From: Alphaproteobacteria bacterium
GTDB lineage: Bacteria > Pseudomonadota > Alphaproteobacteria > Micavibrionales > Micavibrionaceae
Length of the DNA stretch: 12,272 nt
Direction of reading: 5' to 3'
Assembly (NCBI GenBank): GCA_023301785.1
Contig: JALZUF010000237.1
Location: forward strand, 1 to 12,272
Each line of letters starts with the position of its first letter. The stretch's first letter is position 1. Shown piece after piece: positions 6,296 through 12,272 of the stretch. The translations under genes were made by a program, and so were the position numbers. The notes under the pieces were generated by a model. That model was given only the letters and a program-made list of their open reading frames with translations. It did not search any database and was not told the origin of the DNA.

Positions 6296-6829
6296 TTAAT
6301 AAGAGCTGCGTCTTTGCACGTCTGGGTGTAACGTTGTGACGTTTTCACGCGGGCCAATCGTTGGTTTTTTTTTGCTGCCGTAACGCTCAAGATAATCCCT
6401 ACGCGCCAAGTCGGCATCCGTGTAAGGCAAATGCTCTAAACGATCCCACCCTTTATAAGTCATGCAGGTTTCAAAGTCGTGGAAATCAAGATGTTCGCCA
6501 TAAAGATATCCATCACGGAACGGTGTTTCCCATTGATCTAATCGGCGCTCAGAAGCGGTGCGTGGTTCAATCTCATTTCCACTATTATAATTTGCAGGAA
6601 CGGCGCGGCGGACTTCACCAAGTTGTTCCAATTCTTTCACATTAGAAACACAAGAAGAAATATCCATGTGCAACTTTTGTTGCGCCTTTGGCCCTTGCAT
6701 ATAAAGAGATGAGCTTGCGCTGCTACGTTGCCAGTACTTAGCCTCTTCGATTTTCGGGCCTGTGCTACAGGCAGACAGAGAAAGGGCAGAGAGGCAAGAG
6801 GCAACAAGGATCGTTTTGAAAGGCATCAT
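6296..6829 (-). CDS. Small lipoprotein, function unknown
   Basis: The 177-residue product has a lipoprotein signal: Lys near the start, a hydrophobic core, then L18-S19-A20-C21, after which the mature protein would be lipidated on C21 and inserted in the inner or outer membrane. V9-A10-S11-C12 also resembles a lipobox, but too little hydrophobic sequence precedes it. The mature part is polar with two further cysteines, C60 (MDISSC) and C122 (FETCMTYKGW), a spacing and FxxCMxxKGW ending seen in many small proteobacterial lipoproteins and compatible with a disulfide. The second codon (6826) is an equally possible start. It lies 87 bases downstream of the YejA-like gene on the same strand with a candidate promoter between, and converges on paralogue 3 with only 7 bases between stops and no terminator. 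Confidence 0.8.
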   Translation of the reverse strand: MMPFKTILVASCLSALSLSACSTGPKIEEAKYWQRSSASSSLYMQGPKAQQKLHMDISSCVSNVKELEQLGEVRRAVPANYNSGNEIEPRTASERRLDQWETPFRDGYLYGEHLDFHDFETCMTYKGWDRLEHLPYTDADLARRDYLERYGSKKKPTIGPRENVTTLHPDVQRRSSY

Positions 6830-6871
6830 GGATTTTAAGCTTACTTTTTAGTGAATCAAATCAATATCACT

Positions 6872-6900
6872 AGAATATCAGTTTGTATGATTGCGCTCAA
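6872..6900 (-). promoter_or_regulatory. Possible promoter of the lipoprotein gene
   Basis: On the minus strand, TTGAGC (6900-6895) and TATTCT (6877-6872) are separated by 17 bases, each matching 4 of 6 consensus positions. A direct repeat TGATATT (6880-6874 and 6869-6863, period 11) overlaps the -10, one helical turn apart. The match is moderate and could be chance in AT-rich sequence. Confidence 0.3.
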
Positions 6901-6916
6901 GCGTCGTGATCAAAGC

Positions 6917-8611
6917 TTAATCAGGCTTGTCTTCTCGCGCCCACCATGTTTCGACGACCATCCCGTAAAGCGGCGTTTCTTGCGGGTGTGCCACGTGTGT
7001 CCAATAGGCCACAAAGTCAGTGGGGTTGTGATAAAGCGGGATCATATAAGATCCATCCCATAGCTTTTTGTCTAATTTCTGGGTGTTTGCCGCCAACTCA
7101 ACGCGTGTCTTTGCGGTGGGGATATTCTTGGCTAAGGCATCAATTTCTGGGTCACAAATACCCGCATAATTCCATCGTGACGGCTGGTCTTTGGCTTCAC
7201 AGCTCCAATATAAATATTGCTCTGTGCCGGGGGATAGGGTGGAGCGCCAATAATATAAGATCATATCAAAATCATAATCATTTAGGCGACCACGATAAGC
7301 CGCACTATCGAGAACGCGAACACCCGCTTCAATTCCCATTTTTTTAAGCGAACGTGTCAGAGAAAGCGCGATTTTTTCATCGGACGGATTATCCAACAAA
7401 ATCTGAAAGCGCATTGGCTCTCCTGTTTTTTCATTGATACGCTTGCCGTCCTTAATAATCCAACCGGCTTCATTCAGCAGCTTATTACCATCACGCATTT
7501 TCTGACGCATAGTTTTTGGCTCAGTCTCTGGAATTTTACGGGCTAGATCTGTTCCGTGATAATAACTATTGATGCGGTTATATTGACCATAGAATAAATT
7601 TTTATTCATCCAGTCAAAATCAAAGAACTGGTTTAACGCTTTACGAACACGAATATCACTAAAAGGTTCACGGCGGGTATTAAAAATAAAGCCGCGTACT
7701 TTGTCAGGGCGACCATGCGTCATTTCTGCCTTAATCACTTTGCCATCCGATAGGGCAGGGAAGTCATACATGTTATTCCAATTCCCTGCATCCCATTCAC
7801 GGCGGATATCAAGGTCACCTTTTTTAAAGCTTTCAAATGCAACCGTATCATCGCGATAATAATCATAAATGATTGTATCAAAATTATGATGGCCTTTATT
7901 GACGAGTATATCCTTCGCCCAATAATCAGCAACACGTTCCAACACAATACGTTTCCCTGGTTCGGCACTTTTTATTTTATAAGGGCCAGAACCTAACGGG
8001 GCTTCAAGAGTTGTTTTATCAAATTCTTTTTCACTCCAATAGGCTTTGGATAGAACTGGCATCATTGACATGATCATAACCGTCTCACGGTCGCGATCTT
8101 CACTAAGGTCGAACTTAATTGTTTGTGTATCAATGACTGTTGGCGTTGCCATCTTGTAAATACGGCGCATATTTGGACGGCCAGACTCTTTTAATGTCTC
8201 ATAAGAAAATAAAACATCATCCGTTGTGATCGGCGTGCCATCATGAAATTGAGCACGCTTATCTAAAGTAAACATAATTGATGAACGATCATTAGGCACA
8301 ATTACTTTTTCGGCAATCATGGGGTACATGGTGAATGGCTCATCCCAAACACGTTGCATCAGACGATCAGTTACAAGATTTAACCCCTGCGCCGCTCGCC
8401 CTTTAATGGAGTAGGGGTTCACAGTATCAAACGTCCCAGAACCAGCTTGTTTTAAAATACCACCTTTCGGTGCATCAGGGTTGGCGTAACTTAGGTGCTC
8501 ACTTGCTGCGTCATATTTAGGTGTACCGACCATGGCGAGGCCGTAAAGTTCCTCCGCCTTCGCTGGCACGCTAATAAATATAATGAGAAGAAAGAGAACA
8601 AACCTAAGCAT
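6917..8611 (-). CDS. YejA-like periplasmic substrate-binding protein (SBP family 5)
   Basis: The 564-residue product is a family 5 extracellular solute-binding protein (oligopeptide/nickel-type). It has a Sec signal peptide MLRFVLFLLIIFISVPAKA, with likely cleavage after A19. The mature start LYGLAMVGTPKY...SYANPDAPKGGILKQ and GTFDTVNPYSIKG match the YejA clade, whose E. coli member feeds the YejBEF ABC importer (microcin C and peptides). Other family blocks are RAQFHDGTPITTDDVLFSYETL, PLGSGPYKI and FNTRREPFSDIRVRKAL. The ligand, probably a peptide or peptide-like compound, is inferred. Its ATG shares one base with the kinase stop (TAATG at 8613-8609), so translation is coupled. No permease or ATPase gene is in the window, so it either uses a transporter encoded elsewhere or is an orphan receptor. 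Confidence 0.93.
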   Translation of the reverse strand: MLRFVLFLLIIFISVPAKAEELYGLAMVGTPKYDAASEHLSYANPDAPKGGILKQAGSGTFDTVNPYSIKGRAAQGLNLVTDRLMQRVWDEPFTMYPMIAEKVIVPNDRSSIMFTLDKRAQFHDGTPITTDDVLFSYETLKESGRPNMRRIYKMATPTVIDTQTIKFDLSEDRDRETVMIMSMMPVLSKAYWSEKEFDKTTLEAPLGSGPYKIKSAEPGKRIVLERVADYWAKDILVNKGHHNFDTIIYDYYRDDTVAFESFKKGDLDIRREWDAGNWNNMYDFPALSDGKVIKAEMTHGRPDKVRGFIFNTRREPFSDIRVRKALNQFFDFDWMNKNLFYGQYNRINSYYHGTDLARKIPETEPKTMRQKMRDGNKLLNEAGWIIKDGKRINEKTGEPMRFQILLDNPSDEKIALSLTRSLKKMGIEAGVRVLDSAAYRGRLNDYDFDMILYYWRSTLSPGTEQYLYWSCEAKDQPSRWNYAGICDPEIDALAKNIPTAKTRVELAANTQKLDKKLWDGSYMIPLYHNPTDFVAYWTHVAHPQETPLYGMVVETWWAREDKPD

Positions 8612-9618
8612 TATGCCGCCATCTTTTTATCTTTTAAATCAGCAAGACTGACAGCAGGGCGAGGGCCCATTTGTGAGATCACTTCAGCCGCAGCAATAGA
8701 CCCTAATCGACCACATTGCTCCATGCTCATTCTTTCAACAAACCCATAGAGAAAGCCAGCCGCATACGCATCGCCAGCCCCTGTTGTGTCAACAATATCG
8801 GCTACCTTTTCTGCCGTAACTTCGGTGCGTGTGCCTTCTTTGACAATGATCGATCCTTGTTCCCCGCGTGTAACGGCAATAATTGCACATTTATCTTGCG
8901 CTATCTCAATGGCCTTTTCTAAATCATCCGTTTCATAAAGCGATTTAATTTCATCTTCATTCGCGAATAAAATATCAACATGGTAAGAAACCAAATCTTT
9001 AAACGCCTCGCGGTGACGATCAACACAGAATGAGTCTGATAGCGTCAGCGAAACACGGCGGCCTGCGCTATGCGCCTCACGCGCCGCTTTAATAAAAGCT
9101 TCCATCGCTTTTGGCGGGTCAAATAAATATCCTTCCAAATAAACAACTTGCGCATCACCAATTAAGTCAACATCAATATCATCAGGCGTCAGCTCAACCG
9201 CGGCGCCAAGAAAAGTATTCATTGTGCGTTCACCATCAGGTGTCACCAAAATCATACAACGTCCTGTCGACGTTGTTCCACTCAGAGGTGATGTTTTAAA
9301 GTCCACATTCATTTCGGCTAAGTCATCTGAAAAAGATTTACCAAGTTCATCGTCGGCGACTTTGCCCACATACGCGCCTTTACCACCAAAGGAGGCAAAA
9401 CAAGCCATCGTATTACCCGCAGAGCCACCCGACATTTTGGTTGGCTCTTTCATATCATCATACAACGCCAGTGCACGTTCGGCATCGACCAAGTTCATAG
9501 ACCCTTTTTCCATGCCAGCTTCCTCTTTTTGCTGGGCTATATATTCATCCGTGGTTTTTGCCAGAACATCAACAAGCGCATTGCCGATTGTGATAAGACC
9601 ATATTTTGCATTAGACAT
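8611..9618 (-). CDS. PfkB-family carbohydrate/nucleoside kinase (adenosine-kinase type)
   Basis: The 335-residue product is a ribokinase-family (PfkB) kinase. It starts YGLITIGNALVDVLAK, has the GGSAGNT motif (64-70) for substrate binding, and the C-terminal anion-hole/catalytic signature DTTGAGDAYAAGFLYG (277-292), with D283 as the expected catalytic base. The overall pattern matches alphaproteobacterial proteins annotated as adenosine or sugar kinases; substrates could include adenosine, inosine or a sugar such as ribose or fructose, and I cannot decide. The frame stays open upstream to 9858, but ATG 9618 is right because it gives the family N-terminus, is preceded by AAAGG at a usable spacing, and the extension would run into the divergent regulator. 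It is first in a coupled pair with the YejA-like gene. Confidence 0.92.
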   Translation of the reverse strand: MSNAKYGLITIGNALVDVLAKTTDEYIAQQKEEAGMEKGSMNLVDAERALALYDDMKEPTKMSGGSAGNTMACFASFGGKGAYVGKVADDELGKSFSDDLAEMNVDFKTSPLSGTTSTGRCMILVTPDGERTMNTFLGAAVELTPDDIDVDLIGDAQVVYLEGYLFDPPKAMEAFIKAAREAHSAGRRVSLTLSDSFCVDRHREAFKDLVSYHVDILFANEDEIKSLYETDDLEKAIEIAQDKCAIIAVTRGEQGSIIVKEGTRTEVTAEKVADIVDTTGAGDAYAAGFLYGFVERMSMEQCGRLGSIAAAEVISQMGPRPAVSLADLKDKKMAA

Positions 9619-9650
9619 TGTAGAAGTACCTTTTATAATTCTCAGTTTAC

Positions 9651-9670
9651 ATTGGTTGATTTTAACCATT
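9651..9670. promoter_or_regulatory. Inverted repeat between divergent kinase and regulator genes (candidate operator)
   Basis: TGGTT (9653-9657) and AACCA (9664-9668) form perfect 5-base arms with a 6-base centre; extending to 9651-9670 adds one mismatch and one match per arm. It overlaps TTGATT (9656-9661), a possible -35 with TATATA (9679-9684) at 17 bases for the rightward gene. An autoregulatory TetR-type site is plausible but unproven. Confidence 0.35.
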
Positions 9671-9705
9671 CTAATCTCTATATATATGCCCAGAAAGGCA
9701 AGACC

Positions 9706-10302
9706 ATGGTTGAAAGCATACCCAAGAAGGTATCGGATAAAAATGTTAAAGATAAGGCGGTTGAGGCCGCATTGTCGCTTGCCGCCAATAAACCATGGGG
9801 CAGTGTAACTTTTGACGACATTATGCATGAAGCCGAACTTTCTAAGGAGCAAGGCCAAGAATACTTTGATGACAAAAGCGATATTCTGGCCGCCTATGGA
9901 CGTAAAATCGATGTGCGTATGTTGGAGGGGATATCCTCAAATGCGGCGGATATGTCTCATCGTGAGCAGATCTTTGATATCATCATGGAGCGCTTTGATA
10001 TCGTGAATGAGAACCGCGACAGCATCCTGTCTATTCTCAATTCATTCAAAGGTGATCCAAAGGAAGCGTTATTGAGCTTGCCTCATCTAGGGCGTTCAAT
10101 CACACGCGTGCTTGAGGCCGCCAATATTCCAACAGATGGAATGATGGGTTGCCTACGCGTCACAGGCCTAACTGGAGTTTACCTCTATGTACTAAAGGCT
10201 TGGAAGGACGATGACAGCGCAGATATGGCCAAAACAATGGCCGCGTTGGACAAGGCATTGGATAAGGCTGAGATGGTTTATAACAGCCTGCCAATTACTT
10301 AA
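9706..10302 (+). CDS. TetR/COQ9-like regulator
   Basis: The 198-residue product has a TetR-type N-terminal helical DNA-binding domain: DKAVEAALSLAANKPWGSVTFDDIMHEAELSKEQGQEYFDDKSDILAAYGRKID (about 16-69), with helix-turn-helix over about 31-55. The C-terminal part includes VYLYVLKAWKDDDSADMAKTMAALDKALDKAE (158-189), a W-x-D-D-S-x-D...TMAxLDxxLxxAE ending seen in alphaproteobacterial TetR/COQ9-like proteins. It could be a true transcriptional repressor or a COQ9-like lipid-binding protein. The recognition helix (SKEQGQEYF) is acidic rather than basic, which is unusual for a DNA binder. The start at 9706 has AAAGG seven bases upstream; the frame is open further upstream but without family similarity. 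It is divergent from the kinase (87-base gap) and 49 bases upstream of the RnfD-like gene. Confidence 0.8.
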   Translation: MVESIPKKVSDKNVKDKAVEAALSLAANKPWGSVTFDDIMHEAELSKEQGQEYFDDKSDILAAYGRKIDVRMLEGISSNAADMSHREQIFDIIMERFDIVNENRDSILSILNSFKGDPKEALLSLPHLGRSITRVLEAANIPTDGMMGCLRVTGLTGVYLYVLKAWKDDDSADMAKTMAALDKALDKAEMVYNSLPIT

Positions 10303-10351
10303 CCCTGAACTTAGCCCTCATATCGCCATATTTAAGGTGCAAAAACTAAAT

Positions 10352-11155
10352 ATGGAATATTTGAAATCATTCAAAGCAGACCCACGGCATTTTCAAATTG
10401 CTACGCTCGCATCGTTATTGATGTTCCTATTTATCTGGAATGATTTCGCCCCCAGCCTGACGGTTATTGCCTTGACGCTTTCTGGCACATTACTCACTCA
10501 GCTATTTTTCTTTAAAGTCCTCAAAATTAAATCGAATGATTATCGCTCGCCTTTAATCACCAGCCTGTCTTTGGCGTTGCTGTTTAAGACAAATCTTATT
10601 TGGCTTTACCCCTTGGCAGGTGCCTTGGCGATGGCAAGTAAATTTATTATTCGCTGGGACAATAAACACCTCTTTAATCCCGCTAACGCCGCCATAGTCT
10701 TTATGCTGATGCTGGCACCAAACCTTGTTTGGGTATCGCCAGGGCAATGGGGCAATGCCGCTTGGTTGGGCTTTGCCCTAATATGTCTGGCGATTTTAGT
10801 ATTAAGCCGCGCGCGTCGCGCCGATATGGCCGTTTTCTTCCTAATCGCATGGTCAGCTTTGCTTTTGGCGCGTGCGGCATGGCTTGGCGACCCTTTGGTT
10901 ATACCCATTCATAACCTCCAAAGTGGCGCTCTCCTTATTTTTGCCTTCTTTATGATATCAGATCCAATGACAACACCAAATAATCGATGGGGCAGGTTAC
11001 TGTTTGCCGTATCCGTCGCGGTGGTGGCTTATATTTTACAATATGTGTTTCAAGTTCGTGAGGCCATATTCTATGCGTTGTTTATAATATGTATGACAAC
11101 GCCATTGATTGATTTTATTTTTAAAAACCACGCTTACAAATGGAGTAACGCATGA
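10352..11155 (+). CDS. Short RnfD/NqrB-like integral membrane protein
   Basis: The 267-residue product is very hydrophobic, with about ten candidate membrane helices. It shows the RnfD/NqrB-type blocks DYRSPLITSLSLALLF (63-78), KHLFNPANAAIVFML (105-119) and LQSGALLIFAFFMISDPMTTP (189-209), equivalent to the FFMATDPVTSP motif of Rnf/Nqr subunits. Those subunits carry covalent FMN on the threonine of an S(T)GAT motif and move electrons coupled to Na+/H+ transport. Here I see no SGAT motif, the protein is shorter than typical RnfD (about 350), and no other rnf/nqr genes are adjacent, so it is probably a non-flavinylated relative. GGTG (10336-10339) lies 12 bases before the ATG; the frame extends upstream into the regulator gene without family similarity. 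It overlaps the DUF2330 gene by an ATGA, so the two are made together. Confidence 0.85.
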   Translation: MEYLKSFKADPRHFQIATLASLLMFLFIWNDFAPSLTVIALTLSGTLLTQLFFFKVLKIKSNDYRSPLITSLSLALLFKTNLIWLYPLAGALAMASKFIIRWDNKHLFNPANAAIVFMLMLAPNLVWVSPGQWGNAAWLGFALICLAILVLSRARRADMAVFFLIAWSALLLARAAWLGDPLVIPIHNLQSGALLIFAFFMISDPMTTPNNRWGRLLFAVSVAVVAYILQYVFQVREAIFYALFIICMTTPLIDFIFKNHAYKWSNA

Positions 11156-12272
11156 CAAAAATTTTAACTGCCCTTTTAGGTCTAATGATTTTCTTCCCAA
11201 CTCAAGCACAAGCCTTTTGCGGGTTTTATGTGGCGAAGGCCGATGCGTCATTATTTAACGAAGCTTCTAAAGTTGTGCTAGCGCGCCACGAAGATCGTAC
11301 CGTGATGACCATGGCCAATGACTTCAAAGGCGATACGAAAGATTTTGCAATCGTTATTCCTGTGCCGACAACAATTAAGAAATCTCAAGTGAATATCGGC
11401 GATAGTAAAATTATCGATCATATTGATGCTTATACTGCGCCACGTTTGGTGGAATACCATGATAATGATCCGTGCCAACAAATGTACCGCCGTGATATGA
11501 TGATGAAAAGCACGGCCGCACCGATGGCAATGGAAGACAGTGCAGGGGCAGCCTCTGCAAAAGCTTTGGGTGTGACAATCGAGGAAAGCTACACGGTTGG
11601 CGAATATGACATTCTTATCCTATCGGCCAAACAAAGTGATGGCCTTAATACTTGGTTGAACCAAGAAGGTTACAAAATGCCAAAAGGGGCAGATAAAGTT
11701 CTAAAGAGCTATATCAAACAAGACATGAAATTTTTTGTCGCCAAAGTGAACTTAAAGAAATTTGAAAAATCTGGTTACACTTACTTACGTCCGCTTCAGG
11801 TTGCTTATGAATCAAGTAAATTCATGTTGCCTGTACGTCTTGGAACATTAAATGCCAAAGGTCCTCAGGATTTGTTGTTGTTTACATTGACGAAAAATGG
11901 CCGTGTTGAGCCAACAAATTACCGTACAACTAAAATTCCAACAGGAAATGAAATTCCTTTATTCGTCGCCGATGAATTTGGAGAGTTTTACAAAGCGATG
12001 TTTGATACTGCCGTCAAAAAAGAAGGCATGAAAACAGTGATGCTTGAATATGCATGGGATATGGCATGGTGTGATCCGTGCGCCGCCGATCCAGTGCCGA
12101 AAAAAGATCTTAAGAAAATGGGTGCTTGGTGGGTAGGTCAAGGGTATGACAAGCCTGGTCAACCAGTCCCGATGCAAACGCGCCGCATCATGCCACCACA
12201 AGGTGGACCAACAAATGCGTTCGTGACACGTATGCACATTCGTTATACGGCAGATACATTCCCCGAAGATAT
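11152..12272 (+). CDS. Exported DUF2330 protein, C-terminally cut by the window end
   Basis: The frame starting at ATG 11152 stays open for 373 codons to the last base, so the C-terminus is missing. It begins with a Sec signal peptide (MTKILTALLGLMIFFPTQAQA, likely cleaved after A21), giving a mature start FCGFYVAKADASLFNEASKVVLARH typical of DUF2330. Later blocks AIVIPVP (66-72), AWDMAWCDPCA (301-311) and FVTRMHIRYTADTFPED (357-373) also fit that family. Only four cysteines are visible, C23, C108, C307 and C310; the WCDPC pair is a CxxC that could form a disulfide or bind a metal or redox cofactor in the periplasm. Biochemical function is unknown for the family. GGAG lies 7 bases before the ATG, and the ATGA overlap with the RnfD-like gene indicates translational coupling and probably a shared task. 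Confidence 0.88.
   Translation, partial: MTKILTALLGLMIFFPTQAQAFCGFYVAKADASLFNEASKVVLARHEDRTVMTMANDFKGDTKDFAIVIPVPTTIKKSQVNIGDSKIIDHIDAYTAPRLVEYHDNDPCQQMYRRDMMMKSTAAPMAMEDSAGAASAKALGVTIEESYTVGEYDILILSAKQSDGLNTWLNQEGYKMPKGADKVLKSYIKQDMKFFVAKVNLKKFEKSGYTYLRPLQVAYESSKFMLPVRLGTLNAKGPQDLLLFTLTKNGRVEPTNYRTTKIPTGNEIPLFVADEFGEFYKAMFDTAVKKEGMKTVMLEYAWDMAWCDPCAADPVPKKDLKKMGAWWVGQGYDKPGQPVPMQTRRIMPPQGGPTNAFVTRMHIRYTADTFPED

Noticed and set aside
9529..9705. 59-codon upstream extension of the regulator frame
   Set aside because: It overlaps the kinase gene; ATG 9706 has an AAAGG at 7 bases and gives the TetR-like N-terminus.
9224..9808. Plus-strand open frame (194 codons) opposite the kinase
   Set aside because: Most of it is the complement of the PfkB gene; it then runs through the divergent gap into the regulator in another frame. 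No domain or ribosome site.
9619..9858. 80-codon upstream extension of the kinase frame
   Set aside because: It lies over the divergent regulator gene and its promoter gap; the family N-terminus begins at 9618.
10211..10351. 47-codon upstream extension of the RnfD-like frame
   Set aside because: It is an out-of-frame translation of the end of the regulator gene; the hydrophobic family protein starts at 10352.

Overview
The window looks like chromosomal DNA of a moderately AT-rich Gram-negative bacterium, most likely an alphaproteobacterium. This rests on a C-terminal pyruvate phosphate dikinase, an adenosine-kinase-type PfkB sugar kinase, a TetR/COQ9-like regulator, a YejA-type periplasmic binding protein, a lipobox lipoprotein and a family 9 (LPS-type) glycosyltransferase. 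I see no tRNA, rRNA, CRISPR array, transposase or phage structural gene. Coding density is very high: no gap exceeds about 105 bases and several genes overlap.

Region 1 (1-980): the end of ppdK, then kbp (BON plus LysM, the E. coli YgaU/Kbp architecture), closed by a strong intrinsic terminator. Region 2 (980-2345, minus strand): ygfZ (Fe-S cluster/folate protein) overlapping a HAD-family phosphatase. Region 3 (2375-6288, plus strand): a family 9 glycosyltransferase, then three tandem paralogues of a protein family I do not recognise. They share an MPxVS start, a GNAT-like R/Q-x-x-G-x-G block, a GxxxWxKxG block, an LAxxDFD block and a conserved C-terminus. The first overlaps the glycosyltransferase gene, the second follows 6 bases behind the first, and the third has its own near-consensus sigma-70 promoter with inverted repeats around both hexamers. 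This trio is the most novel element in the window.

Region 4 (6296-9618, minus strand): a PfkB kinase and a YejA-like periplasmic binding protein coupled by a TAATG stop/start, then a small lipoprotein. No permease or ATPase for the binding protein is present here. Region 5 (9706-12272, plus strand): a TetR/COQ9-like regulator divergent from the kinase, then a short RnfD/NqrB-like membrane protein coupled by an ATGA overlap to an exported DUF2330 protein that runs off the window end. The last two look like an uncharacterised two-gene membrane/periplasm module.

All family assignments come from reading motifs in the translated sequence; no database search was run.
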